Assembly (NCBI GenBank): GCA_947471745.1
Contig: CANJKZ010000519.1
Location: 277,501 to 341,500, forward strand
Source: Closterium sp. Naga37s-1
Lineage: Eukaryota > Streptophyta > Zygnematophyceae > Desmidiales > Closteriaceae
Direction: 5' to 3'
Length of the DNA stretch: 64,000 nt
Shown: piece by piece, positions 1 through 11,017 of the stretch
Numbering within the stretch: position 1 is the first letter of the stretch
How the letters are laid out: every line of letters begins with the position of its first letter
The notes under the pieces: model-generated
Databases searched by the model: none
Told to the model about the DNA's origin: nothing
What the model saw: only the letters and a program-made list of their open reading frames with translations
Translations under genes and position numbers: made by a program

Positions 1-13
1 GCAGGAGGGAGGG

Positions 14-3000
14 ATGGGAGAGCGGGAAACAGCTGCTACAGCCGGCCTGGTAGGCGCAGTTGGAGAGGCTTATATGGGGGATAGAATGGTGGTGGAACGA
101 GTTGTGGGCACAAGTTTTGTCAAAGGAGAGGGAAGGGAGGAAGGGTTGGTAGAGGGTGCGAGTGAATTGGAGAGTGCGCAAGGAGGGGTGGAAGTGGAAG
201 GTGGTAAGGGTATCAATGGTGGTGTATATGGCATGCATGGCATGCATGGTATGGATGGAAAGGGTGGCATGTATGGGAGTACGGCAGGGGGCATAGGCAT
301 GGATAGTGAGAGGACGCACATGGCATGGGAAGGAGGGAGGACGGAGGCGCAGACGGAGATGAAAGAGGAGGAGCGGACAGCAGGGGAGGAGAGGGGCCAG
401 GGGGGCGAGAAGAGTGTTGGGTGCAGCAGAGGCAGGGGTGTGGAGGCGAAGGAGGAACCTGCAACAGCAGCTGCTGCAGCGCCAGAAGCTGCTGAAGTTG
501 AGACAGTGGGCATAGACGATACAAAAGGCACAGAAGGTGCACAAGGGGCGGAAGGGGCAGAAGGAGAAGAAAGGGCAGAAGAGGGTTTGGGCATAAGCAT
601 GGAGAGGGAAAATAGGCAGATGGCAGATGTTGCTGTGAATGTAGCGGATGCTGCAGGGGGGACAGAGGGTGCTGCTGCCATGCATGCTCCATGTGGGGGC
701 GATGGCAGGCAGGCAGGCATGGAAGGGGCAGGCATGGGTGGTGGCATTGCCAGCAGCACAGCCACGGGTTGTGACAGGGCGCTCTGTGAGGCGGGGGAGG
801 AGCAGCATGGGAGGGACGCAGGGAGACAGGGGGTCGGTAGTGAGGGGACTTCTGAGGCGCCTCTAAACGAGACCTGTGAGGCAGTGACGGAGCAGCATGG
901 GAGGGAAAACGAGAGACAAGTATTGGGCAGCGAGGGGATGGACACCAAAGGTTCCGTGCATGCAATCGCGAGCACAGGGGAAGGCCGGGGGGAGGAGGTG
1001 GACCTGTTTCCTCCACAGGCTGCAGAAGGTGCAGTGGGGACGGGTGGGGGGACGGCTAGGGGGACGGGTGCAGCAAATGAAGCAGCAGCACGCACAGGGG
1101 AAGGCAGGGGGGAGGTGGATCTGTTTCCTGCAGAGGCCGACTGGCTGCCTGCTGACGCCCTTGTCACTGCTCCTGAAAGGGAGGAGCTGCGCTCACAGCA
1201 TGCACTGCTGCTGCACCCATACACGCCCGTGCGCCTGCTGGCTGCTGAGGCAATTCTCCTCCAGAAGGCGCTTCCCCTGGGTAAGTCCTCCCTGCCGTGC
1301 CCTTTGCTCTTGACCTCTGTCTCTTAACATGCGCTGCAGCCATACACGCCCGTGCGCCTGCTGGCTGCTGAGGCAATTCTCCTCCAGAAGGCGCTTCCCC
1401 TGGGTAAGACCTCTCTGCCCCGCCCTTTGCTCTTTCAGTCCTCCCTCTGAACCATCCTGGAACACATTCGATACATTCTAAAAAGAACTCTTCCTCCCTG
1501 CTCCATGAGCTCCATTCTAAAAAGAACTCTTCCCTGCTCCATGAGCTCCATTCTAAAAAGAACTCTTCCCTGCTCCATGAGCTCCATTCTAAAAAGAACT
1601 CTTCCCTGCTCCATGAGCTTGCTGCCCCACACGTGTCTCCCTTTCCTCGCTCTCTCCTTCATGTCTCACAATCCCCTCCTTCCTCACCGACCTGCTGCCC
1701 CCACCCCACACGTGTCTCCCTTTCCTCGCTCTCTCCTTCATGTCTCACAATCCCCTCCTTCCTCACCGACCTGCTGCCCCCACCCTTCTCCCTTCCAGCA
1801 TTGCAGAGACCTTGTCTCTGGCTCAAACCTTCTTCTCCTCGTCTACCCTGCTTCGAGACGTCTCAAAACCTAACCCTTTCTTTCTCACCCTCCTACCCCA
1901 CCCTACCCCCCCTTCCAGCTATCGCAGACACCTTGTCTCGGGCTCAAGCCTTCTTCTCCTCGCCTACTCCTCTTAAGACGTTTCAAAACTCAGCCCCTCC
2001 CCTCCATTCTCACCCTCCTACCCCACCCCACCCAACCCCCTACCAGCTATCGCAGAGACCTTGTCTTTGGCTCAAGCCTTCTTCTCCTCGCCTGCTGCCC
2101 TTCCAGCTTCCTTGCTTCCTGCACGCGTCCACACCTCCCAATCTGCTCCCCTTCTGTCTCCTCGTCCTCCTCCTTCCTCCACTCCGGTTGGTGCTTCATC
2201 GCTGCTCTCTCTTCCTCCCTCCGCCCCTCTGTCCTCCCTGCACGCACTGCAAGAGAGTATGGTGCTGATGGGCAAGGCAGCGGCTGTTGCTGCTGCTCCT
2301 GCACCAGCTGCTCCTTCTGTGGCTGCTCCCTCGGTCGCTCCTCCCTCGGTCGCTGCTCTCTCTGTTTCTGCTGCTGCTGCTGCTGCTGCTTCTTTTGCTG
2401 CTGCTTTTCCTTCTGCTGCTGCTTCTCCCGTTGCCGCCACTACATCTGCCCTTGAACCTGTGCGTCGGCTGAGTATCCCTGCTACTGCTTCTCTTGCCCC
2501 TGCTGGTGCTCCTGCTGTCGCTGCTGCCCCTGCTGCTACTTCTAATGCATCTACTGCATCTACTGCTGCCGCTGCTGCACCTACCCCTCCAGTACCCCGT
2601 CACCCCTCCCACACTCGCTCTCGCCTCGCCACTCGCCCCACCACCAGACTCAGCAACCTGCTTGCTGTTACTGCCACCACGCCTATCCCCCTTCCTGCTG
2701 CTGCCACCACTCCTTCCGCTGTGGCTGCTGCTGCTGCTGCAACGCCAATCCAACTTGCTGCTACTGACACATCCCCGCGCTCTGCTGCTGCCCCGTCACT
2801 AAGCAGCATGCATTTGCCTCACCCACGCTCGGGTGAATCAGTAGGAGCAGGCGGAGCAGGGGTAGCAGAGGGTGCAGGAGGAGAAGGGGAGGCAGGGGGA
2901 GCAGGGGGAGGAGGGGGAGGAGGGGTAGCAGGGGTGGCAGGGACCCGAGTGAGTGTGAGGCTGCAACAGAAGATGTTGGCTCTGGCTGCTATAGATGCCC

Positions 3001-5819
3001 CTGCACCTGCTGCTGCTGCCGCTGCTGCTGCTGCTGCTGCTTTGCCCGTCCCTGCTCGTGCCCCTCCTGCTACTGCTGCTGCTACTGCTGCTGCTACTGC
3101 TGCTGCTACTGCTGCTCCTCTTGCTGCTCCTCTTGCTGCTCCTCTTGCTGCTCCTCTTGCTGCTCCTCTTGCTGCTCCTCGTGCTGCTGCTAGTGCTGCT
3201 ACTGCTGCTACTGCTGCTACTACTGCTGCTACCCCTGCTTTGGCTACTAAACCTTCTGCTGCTCCTGCTTTTGCTGCTCCTCCTGCTGCTACCCCTGATT
3301 TGGCTGCTAAACCTTCTGCCGCCCCTGCTTTTGCTGCTCCTCCTGCTGCTACCCCTGTTTTGGCTGCTAAACCTTCTGTTGCCTCAGCTTTTGTTGCCCC
3401 TCCTGCTCCCCCTGCTGTTGCTACTACACCTGATGCAAGGCCTGCTGCTGCTGCTGCCGCTCCTGCTCTTGCTGCTGCCAGCCCTGCCAGTGCCCATCGG
3501 CAGCAGGCAGCAGCAGCACTCTTCACGTTGCACTCTCCTCAACAGCCCTCCTTGTTCAACCCGGCCCTCCCCCCATCACAGCCTCGCACGCCCATTCCTT
3601 CCCTCAATGCTCCTGCGCCAGTCAACCCTGCCCCTGCTGCCATCAACCCTGCTCTTGCTGCTACCAACCCAGCTCATGGCTATCAGCAGCAAGCAGCAGC
3701 AACACTCTCCCCGTTGCAGTCCCATCAGCCGCTCTCCTCGTTCAATCCATCTCTATCCCCATCTCAGCCTCACAAGCGCACTCCTCCACTAAATGCGCCT
3801 GCACCAGTCAACCCTGCCGCACTGAAACCTGCACCAGTCAACCCTGCACCAGTCAACCCTGCACCAGTCAACCCTGCACCAGTCAACCCTGCACCAGTCA
3901 ACCCTGCACCAGTCAACCCTACCCCAGTCAACCCTACCCCAGTCAACCCTACCCCAGTCAACCCTACCCCAGTCAACCCTACCCCAGTCAACCCTACCCC
4001 AGTCAGACCTACCCAAGTCAACCCAACCCCAGTCAATGCGATTCCAGTCAATCCTACCCCAGTCAATCCCTGCGCTGCTCCCACCGCATCACCCCACCTT
4101 CCAGTCCCACCTCCCCTCATGCGTCACCAACCCTCCATCACCTCCCTCCCTCTTCCCCCTCAACCCTCCTCCCTCCTCTCCTCTTCCCCTCCCCTTTCCC
4201 TCCCCTTCTCTTCTTCTCCCACCATCACGACCTGCGCTTCTCCCTTTCCCCCATCCGTCCCTTTGCAACAGGCTCACTCATATCAAACCTCTCGCCCTCC
4301 CTCACTCCCTCTCAGAGCACTTGTGCTTCCTGCCATCAATCCCACCACCACTTCCAGCACCACCACTACTCTCACTCCACAGCAGCAGCAGCTGAGCCTG
4401 ATCCAACCCCCTCCTCCCCTCAACCCCCCATCATGGGCACCAAACCCCACTGTCTCTTCTTCACCTGCTCCTGCTGCCAAATCTCCCACCACCACTCCTA
4501 CTACCACTCCCAGCCCCATCCCTAGCACCACCACCACTCCCACCCAACAGCAGCAGCAGCAGCTGGGCCTGACCCAACCTCCAAGTCTCGCCGACTCCAA
4601 TTCAACCCACGTGTGCCCCTCTGTTCTAAGGCCTCAAGTAAGTGCATCGTCTGCAGCTTCTCACTCCATGCCGTCTGCAGGGCAGGGCGCTTCTCATAGC
4701 TCTCAGAGTGCTCAGAATCACCCTGCCATGCCTGCAGCCCGGACTTTCAGGTCAACTGCACCATACCTGCAAGGCTCAGGCTCTGCCCTGCCCCTTAACC
4801 TGCCCCTTCACCTGCCCCTTCACCTGCCCATTCACCTGCCCCTTCCTCTGCGGTCAACCGTGCTGCCAGGGGCAGGGATGCCACTTGGCTCTGCACCGTC
4901 TGCACTCACACAGACTCCGCCTCTCTCTACAGTCACACATGCGCTGCCCATCCTTTCACCCACACAGACTAGGCCTCTCCCTACAGTCACACCGACTCAG
5001 CCCATCCCTTCACCCACACAAATTCAGCTGCTCCCTTCTCCCACACAGATTCAGCCCCTCCCTTCAGTCACGCATTCCCAGCCGCTCCCTTCAGTCGCAA
5101 TTCCCCAGGTGTTGCCTGCACAATCAATCCCCCCACTATTCGCACCATCTCCTGCAGCGGACACATTCGGTGGCCTTGGTTTGACTGACACGACTCTCGG
5201 AGCTTCACCTGCTGCAGCAGAGGCAGCTAGTGGACTCTCTGTCACTGGGAATGCTGCTCAGGTTCCTCAGGTGTTGCCTGCACAATCAATCCCCCCACTA
5301 CTCGCACCATCTCCTGCAGCGGACACATTTGGTGGCCTTGGTTTGACTGACACGACTCTCGGAGCTTCACCTGCTGCAGCAGAGGCAGCTAGTGGACTCT
5401 CTGTCACTGGGAATGCTGCTCAGGTTCCTCAGGTGTTGCCTGCACAATCAACCCCCCCACTATACGCACCATCTCCCGCAGCGGACACATTCGGTGGCCT
5501 TGGTTTCTGTGACTCACCTCACGAAGCCTCACATGAAGCAGAGGCAGCTAGGGGATTCTCATTCACTGGGAATGGTGCTGGTGCCCCTCCTGCAGTGGCC
5601 GCTGTAGCTAGTACTCCTGCTGCTCTTGCTGTGCCTGCTGCCCCTGCTGTCCCTTCTGGGACTGCCACTGCAGGGGGAGTTACTGTTGCCACATCTAATT
5701 CTGCTCACCACATCCCAGCCAGCCACCCGCAAAGCCACCCTCCCAGCCACCCTCCCAGCCACCCTCCCAGCCACCCTCCCAGCCACCCTCCCAGCCACCC
5801 TCCCAGCCACCTTACATAA
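14..5819 (+). CDS. Ala/Pro/Gln-rich protein of unknown function, two exons, 5' partial
   Basis: Two exons fit: 14-1280 (donor GG|gtaagt, phase 1) and 2047-5819 (acceptor taccag|CT, stop TAA at 5817-5819). The phases match and give a junction reading KALPL-AIAETLSLAQ. The reading frame is open back to base 1, so the ATG at 14 may not be the real start. From 14 the product is about 1679 residues. The only part that looks globular is the junction segment (about residues 390-450: TPVRLLAAEAILLQ then AETLSLAQAFFSS). The rest is low complexity: a Gly/Glu-rich N-terminal half, Ala runs encoded by GCT repeats, a PVNP pentapeptide array (3793-4075), three 54-residue repeats (5104-5580) and a terminal SHPP array. 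No family was recognised. It converges on the cytochrome b5 gene. The junction exons are duplicated in the intron (see repeats). The exon model is an inference; coding status is likely because both frames are long and repeats keep phase. Confidence 0.55.
1199..1440 (+). repeat. Tandem duplication of the 3' end of exon 1, with donor site
   Basis: The last ~65 bases of exon 1 (1217-1280) plus its donor and following intron recur at 1340-1440. The second copy has its own donor (tgg|gtaaga at 1404) and is preceded by gctgcag, so it could act as a complete cassette exon. Similarity extends into the intron (CTGCCSYGCCCTTTGCTCTT). Confidence 0.85.
1471..1620 (+). repeat. 36-bp tandem repeat in intron 1
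   Basis: About four copies of a unit containing CATTCTAAAAAGAACTCTTC followed by CCTGCTCCATGAGCTC. It lies wholly inside the intron of the upstream Ala-rich gene, between the two duplicated exon edges. The unit length is a multiple of three and lacks stops in one frame, which makes a spurious short open frame. Confidence 0.9.
1628..1790 (+). repeat. ~78-bp tandem duplication in intron 1
   Basis: Two near-identical copies of a pyrimidine-rich unit beginning CACACGTGTCTCCC (about 1629 and 1707) and ending CCGACCTGCTGCCCCC. It is intronic and directly precedes the first copy of the exon 2 edge. Confidence 0.88.
1790..2105 (+). repeat. Three tandem copies of the 5' end of exon 2 with acceptor site
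   Basis: The segment with acceptor ccag, then GCAGAGACCTTGTCT..GCTCAA..CCTTCTTCTCCTCG, occurs at about 1797, 1917 and 2047. Each copy has a pyrimidine tract and AG. The first copy lacks one base after the acceptor and would shift frame if joined to exon 1. The second keeps phase at its start but reaches TAA at 1974-1976. Only the third opens into the long frame, so it is taken as the real exon 2 start. Confidence 0.85.
3793..4075 (+). repeat. 15-bp coding minisatellite (PVNP-A/T pentapeptide)
   Basis: About 18 copies of a 15-bp unit around CCAGTCAACCC[TGCA/TACC]C, encoding Pro-Val-Asn-Pro-Ala/Thr. Within the array the first units carry TGCA (Ala) and the later ones TACC (Thr), so the array expanded from at least two variant units. 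It is in frame with the Ala-rich gene. Confidence 0.9.
5104..5580 (+). repeat. 162-bp coding tandem repeat, three copies
   Basis: Copies start at 5109, 5271 and 5433 (GTGTTGCCTGCACAATCAA), an exact 162-bp period that keeps frame. Each encodes 54 residues with QVLPAQS..PPL.APSPAADTFGGLG. Copies 1 and 2 are nearly identical. Copy 3 has diverged in its second half (FCDSPHEASHEAEAARGF). Confidence 0.9.
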
Positions 5820-6593
5820 GAAGAGTGGACCTTCGTCGTCACAAGTGCTACATTTTATTACACGGTATTCATGTGATTTTCGTGTATCAACAGCAGGAGC
5901 TATGTCATAACTAGGTGTCCCCTTGGCGGGCTTCGCATCACACGCCATCACTTCTGACTAGCTGTGCTTGTTATTCACCAACAGAAAATCGACTCTGCAA
6001 TTGGGAGACTTGTGTTGTGAGGCCTGTTAGCAATGGATCTATCTCCCATGTGATTTCCAACCAGCCCTTATGGAGCACAACATACGGTAGTATAGTAGCC
6101 AGGGTGTAATCCGTTTTCCTGGAACTGACAAGAAACATGGTTCTGTATACTTTGACTTTCAATCCCAAGATTCAACCACCAGCCGAACACCGTCGCTCTC
6201 TGTTGCACTGAATTGCAGCGGTTGTTACTCCCAAGTCGTTCATGGATGAAGTGTCACCCACCCACCCACCACATCAGACGCAATAATATAGTTACCGTAT
6301 AACTGCCGAGCCGATCCCATCACAAGTCATGCGGTAAAAAGAAAGCACAGGCCATCCCTTTGTCATCTCATCATCTCATCACATACGTGTGGTCAGGTCA
6401 TCTTCAGGAGCAATTGGTACAATGAATAGAGCAAGCAAGCTTGCTTAAGTGTCCCCCTCTCAGTCCCAGTCATTGGGAATGCGCATGCTTGTAACACTGG
6501 TAGGCCTTCCTTAGTCATCTCATCTCAGCCCATTCATGGTTAAGTCAGCTTCAATAAGTAGCACATTGGGTTGAGCAGGCATCATCCCCAGCA
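5820..6593. other. Convergent intergenic region (no gene seen)
   Basis: It lies between the stop codon of the Ala-rich gene (+) and that of the cytochrome b5 gene (-) and must hold both 3' UTRs. No long open frame, RNA gene or transposon end is recognisable. Some short direct repeats (TCATCTCATC) occur near 6360-6540. Confidence 0.5.
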
Positions 6594-7240
6594 TCAGTCA
6601 TCGGGAATAAGCATGCCCAGAAAGCACTGGTCCAATAGGAACTCCGCGTTCACCCACGCATGGTACTTGTCTGGTGGGGGGTTTGTGCGAGGGGGGGCAG
6701 TGAAGGAGAAACGAGAGGCACTTGGTTCATTACCCCTCCCTCAGCATGAGTCGTCGGGAATGAGCATGCCCAGAAAGCACTGGTCCAATAGGAACTCCGC
6801 GTTAACCCACGCATGGTACTTGTCTGGTGGGGGGTTTGTGGGAGGGAGGGCAGTAGAGGAGAAAGGAGAGGCACTTGGTTCATCGCCCCTCCCTCAGCAT
6901 GAGTCGTGGGAATAAGCATGCCCAGGAAGCACTGATCCAATAGGAACTCCGCGTTCACCCATGCATGGTACTTGTCTGGTTAAGAATAGCAGGAGGGATG
7001 AGGGGAGGGGAGGGAGTGAGGATGGTTGGACGAGAGAGGGGAGGCGCTTGGTGGGAGCACTGGTCCAATAGGAACTCCGCATTCACCCACGCATGGTACT
7101 TGTCTGGTTAAGAATAGCGGAAGGGATGAAGGGAGAGGAGAGAGTGAGGCTGGTTGGACGAGAGTGGGGAGGGGCTTGGTGGGGCCATTTGTCCAATAGG
7201 ACCTCCGCGTTCACCCATGCATGGTACTTGTCTGGTTAGG
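6590..7240 (-). repeat. Five tandem copies of the last exon of the b5 gene
   Basis: On the minus strand, units begin with acceptor ccag|ACAAGTACCATGC and encode [14 protein letters not shown]. Acceptors lie near 7231, 7104, 6976, 6820 and 6670. The two copies nearest exon 4 lose similarity soon after LLDQ/LLDK. The middle copy reads through without the normal stop. The 6820 copy ends two codons later than normal. The 6670 copy is complete ([11 protein letters not shown]). Each unit carries its own acceptor, so each could be spliced to exon 4 in phase. Confidence 0.9.
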
Positions 7241-9720
7241 GGAGGGTGGGAGGGGAGAGTGGGGTTCAAGGAGAGTGGCAACTGATCAGGATTTTGTCGC
7301 AAGTTTCTGTAAGGCGTCGCCCTCTGATCATATTTGTGGTGCGAGGCTCTAGGAAGTTACGCAGAAAGGTGACAGAGGACGAGGCTACAAGTACAGTACA
7401 GAAATGGAAGTGTGGCGTGAGTGCTGGAAAGGGGGAGGACAAGATTTGGATGCTAGAAGCTGAGTAAGGAACAAAGGATGGAAGGAGATAAGAGGGGAAA
7501 CGAGAGAAAGATGGGGGGGAGGACGAGCGGGTGGTGGTGAGTGAACGTACTGAAGAGTGCCGTGCAGTCCTTGCCAGCGCCCTTCATTAGAATCGCCTTG
7601 CCTGCAGTCACAGCATGAGGGGAAGGGGGAGAGGGGAGAGGATGGGGAAAGTTACACATGGAGACAGAGGCCGTGTCGTAGTCACTTATTTAGTATGAGG
7701 AAAAAAAAGGGGGGAGGGCGGGGGGAAGAGAGATGGCAGCATCGACTCACCTCCCGGGTGAAAGTCGAGGTAGGGCGTGATGTTATACACTCTGCCTCGC
7801 ACCATAGCAGCAGCAGGAGGGTGACCAAGAACACAAGTACAGCAGCTCACCTCCCGGGTGAAAGTCGAGGTAGGGCGTGATGTTATACACTCTGCCTCGC
7901 ACCACGGTCCAAGCATCGTCCTCCCTCTTGTGCCGCTTCACCTCTGACATGCGTATAGCTCCTTGGTGCTGCATGCGGTAGCCTGGGGAATGGGAGAGAA
8001 AGAGAGCAGTAATGAGCTACACACGTCGTCCTCCCTCTTGTGCCGCCTCACCTCCGCCATCCGTATGGCGCCTTGGTGGTGCATGCGGTACCCTGGGAGA
8101 TGGGAGAGAAAGTGAACACAGTGCTGAGCTGCACGTGTGGTAAGAGAGAGAAGCCTCCGCCATCCGTATGGCCCCTTGGTGCTGCGTGCGGTACCCTGGA
8201 ATGTGAAGGAGCAAGAAGGCGAATGAGAGAGAAAGCGGACAGTGCTGCAGAGCTGCACACACGCTTCACCTCCGCCATGTGTATGGCCCCTTGGTGCTGC
8301 ATGCGGTACCCTGGGAGATGGGAGAGAGCAAGAGGGGGAATGGGAGAGAGGAAGGATGGGCGAATGGGAGAGAGCAAGAGGGTGAATGGGAGAGGCGAAC
8401 AGTGCTGAGCTGGGCACACGGTCAGAGAGAGCTCTTCATCTGTATGGCACTTTTGTGCTGCATGCGGTACCCTGGGAGATGGGAGAAAGCAAGAGGGCGA
8501 ATACCCTCCACACAATCGTGGCCACCCTGAATAGCTTGCACCCACCCTCACCCACTTGCACCCACCCTCACCCACTGACACGCACCCCCACCCACTTGCA
8601 CCCAGCATCACACACGTACGAGCTATATCATTGGCAGCAGCAGCGCTTGCCTTGCGCCAGCTCATCTGACTCATGCATCGCTCCGGAATAAACTTCCGGT
8701 CACCTCCTTGCACCCACCCTCACCCACTTGCACCCATCCTCACCCACCCGAACCCACCGTCACACACGTACGAGCTATCTCATTGGCAGCAGCCGCACTG
8801 GCCTTGCGCCAGCTCATCTGACTCATGCTCTGCTCCGGAATAAACTTCTTTCACGGTTGCCTTTTTGCACCCACCCTCACCCACTCGCACCCACCATCAC
8901 AGACGTACGGGCTATCTCATTAGCAGCAGCGGCGCTGGCCTTACGCCAGCTCATCTGACTCAATCCCTGCTCCGGAATAAACTTCTTCCGCGGTTGTCTT
9001 TTTGCACCAGCTGCTGCTCCTGCTGCTGCTGTTGCTCCTGCTGTAGCACCGTTGACAGCAGCACCTGATGCTCCCCCAGTGCTTGCGACGCCTGCATCTG
9101 TCTCTCTGCTTCTTTCCAGAGGCACGGACGCAGCAGCTAGCATGGGAGGAGAGGGAAGAGATGACGTGGAGGCGCCTGATTGGCTCTTCCCAGGAGGTCG
9201 AAAAGGGTGCGAAGTTGTGGTGGGCGCAGTGGTGTTGGAAGCGGTGCTATTGGTTGCGGCGCTGTTGGGTTTCGTGGCGAGGGTTTGTTTGGGGGTGGAG
9301 AAAGCGGCGAATGGGTGGAGTGAGACGGCAGTAGGTTCAGTAACCTTAGTGCTGGTTGCGGTGGTGGTGGTGTTGGCGGTGGCGGTGGTGCTGGCTCCTC
9401 CCTGAAAAGGCAATTAAGATGCAGAAAACGGAAATTCATCAGACCGGCGAATTATAAGAGAAAGAAACGCTCCGAAATCTTCGCGACTCTTGGAATCGCA
9501 AGGCCAATATGTGACAATCGACTTAAGACACACTGGGATCCTCTGAGGACAGTGCACGTGGGCTTACGAAGAAGGAAAAGCCGCCATCGTCGTGGCCGTC
9601 AGAATTCACCCGATGAGGCACGTCCGGCCCGAGCATGGTGACCGTTACCGCTGGTGCTGGAAAGCCGGCGATGCTCGTTGTGGGGGTCGAATTGGCGCAG
9701 AGAGCGAAAGATAGTTCCAA
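6594..9720 (-). CDS. Cytochrome b5-like heme-binding protein, RLF/Ncb5or b5-domain type
   Basis: Five exons join in phase: 9720-9568, 9401-8909, 7982-7851, 7601-7551 and 6670-6594 (906 bp, 301 residues). All introns are GT..AG. The N-terminus carries a GFSFF motif, like the DFTFC start of plant RLF. A Ser/Thr/Ala-rich spacer follows, then [14 protein letters not shown], the short conserved block that precedes the b5 fold in RLF and CYB5R4. The b5 domain runs from about residue 217 to 301. It has the HPGG heme motif (His257) and a second axial His280 in NKYHAWVN; the 23-residue spacing equals that of the Ncb5or/RLF class rather than classic b5. There is no membrane anchor and no reductase domain, so it should be a soluble heme protein like Arabidopsis RLF (root organogenesis). 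The last exon exists five times and the farthest copy was chosen because only it ends cleanly at IPDD-stop. Four of the exon edges are tandemly multiplied; which copies are spliced is uncertain. Confidence 0.82.
7744..7908 (-). repeat. Duplicate of the 3' end of b5 exon 3, with donor site
   Basis: Bases 7849-7907 (GTGCGAGGCAGAGTGTATAA through the HPGG codons and donor GGGAG|gtgag) recur at 7745-7803, about 104 bp away. The downstream copy lacks an obvious acceptor, so it offers an alternative donor rather than a full exon. Confidence 0.88.
7930..8485 (-). repeat. Five tandem copies of the 5' end of b5 exon 3, with acceptor site
   Basis: Copies near 7982, 8093, 8193, 8313 and 8473 (minus-strand starts) share (c)cag|GGTACCGCATGC-type acceptors and encode [14 protein letters not shown]. 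Only the copy at 7982 continues through KRHKREDD into [11 protein letters not shown]. The 8093 copy also keeps RRHKREDD but then meets a gtgtgt donor-like motif. Copies farther upstream are shorter and more diverged, so decay increases with distance from the exon used in the model. Confidence 0.88.
8610..9000 (-). repeat. Three tandem copies of the 3' end of b5 exon 2, with donor site
   Basis: The block coding [20 protein letters not shown] and its GCCC|gtacgt donor is at 8903-9000. Diverged copies lie at about 8762-8862 and 8612-8710, both with gtacgt or gtgtgt-like donors. Between them are short (CACCCACCCTCACCCACTTG)-type repeats. The distal copies lack the upstream coding context and an acceptor. 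Confidence 0.88.
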
Positions 9721-11017
9721 ATAAACGCTTAAGACGTGCTGTACGGTTTGACAAGGAGGAGTGCTTGCGGAGAGCTACCAGCAGCCACGTTGCGTAACCT
9801 TCCGGAATAGAATTACGCAAGCTAAGCCCTCGGTAGCAAGAAACAACAAGCAAACGATCGGTTGTACCTGCTGCTGCAAGCAACGGCAACAATGAGGGTG
9901 GCAAGAAGCCGTGCTGTTGAGTGCGTGTACCTGGGGAATGGTTGAGGGAAAGGGTTCGCGAATGCAGAACCACCTACCCCCGCAATCACAGTTCGCTAAA
10001 CATGTTGCGAGCGTCGTGAAACCGAATATACGGTTATTATTGGGAGATCGCTGTGTGCGGAAGGTGCTGTAACGAACTTGTGTTACGACCTGTGTCCAGC
10101 CGTTTCCACTCGTGGGCTTCCCTGGCAGTGGCGGTTGGGCTGCTGGCATCGGTTTTGCCGAACGAGCAATTGCATTCTCATTTCTGCGCAGCCGTCGTTC
10201 ATCCAATCAAAATTGTCATTAAGAACTCCACCGTCATTGCTATCCAGTTAGATTCAAGTGCTCGACTTACGACGACTCTTTTCGTCGCAGACAGGCGCGT
10301 CAGCTAGTATGAAGCTGACGTGGAAGACTAGCTCACATCTGCTCACGATGTACTATTCGCAAAACGCTGTGGTACAGCCCGCTAGATTCCACCTTCAGCG
10401 CACTGCATCGCACTATGACTCGCTGCACCACGCATAAACGTGTTTGACCCCTCGCCATTCTTGATTGTCTTTCAGTGGGTCATTTAGTAACCAAGATACA
10501 CACACAACCTAAACGTAGCAAGCTGATTATGGCAGTAGGACCTCCTGGTCTGGTCAAAATGCTTCGTGCATTTTATCGGAAATAGTAGGACATATGAGTG
10601 ACCTTGTCAGAACCGTCAATCAACAGCCTACGACGGATTTGTGAATACCACAACGATCCGCCACCTGCCGGCGTATTATCCGTACGTGAGTCTTCGCGTT
10701 GGGCCCTGACCATCTTGCACATCTATTTTGTTACATCTGTTTGAAGGCGTATTCTGAGAAATCTCAAAATATTGCAACCTCGGACATTCGAGCCCGGCGT
10801 CTAGACCTTCTTGCGTCGTCGTAAACAACCGGCTCTGATGCGCATAGCGACACTTCGCGTAACGTTCATGACCAGTTGGATTAGCGGAATCTCAGCTTGA
10901 AGAAGTCCAGGCTGAATGCTGATGCTGATGCTTCCGAATGCTGATACCCTTGAATGCTCATAACGTCGGATGCTCATAACCCCCGTTTCCGAAAGCCACT
11001 CTCTAACGGTATTTCCA
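9721..11017. promoter_or_regulatory. Divergent promoter region between the b5 gene and the PH gene
   Basis: A 1.3-kb spacer between two divergent start codons must hold both promoters and 5' UTRs. No gene was supported. A partial echo of PH exon 1 (GGATTAGCGGAATC..CTTGAAG) occurs at about 10877 and again within exon 1 at about 11049. A cluster of GAATGCTGATGC/GAATGCTCATAAC short repeats lies at 10914-10980. No clear TATA box could be assigned. Confidence 0.45.

Noticed and set aside
2072..3526. Ala- and Leu-rich open frames on the minus strand and other frames over GCT repeats
   Set aside because: GCT/CTG/TGC repeats are open in several frames (Ala, Leu, Cys, Ser). The plus-strand frame connecting through the splice junction to the stop at 5819 is the most economical.
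9775..10206. Minus-strand 143-codon frame upstream of the b5 gene
   Set aside because: No recognisable domain, starts and stops do not fit the b5 gene model, and its in-phase link to exon 1 would require a non-consensus splice. It is treated as promoter or 5' UTR sequence.
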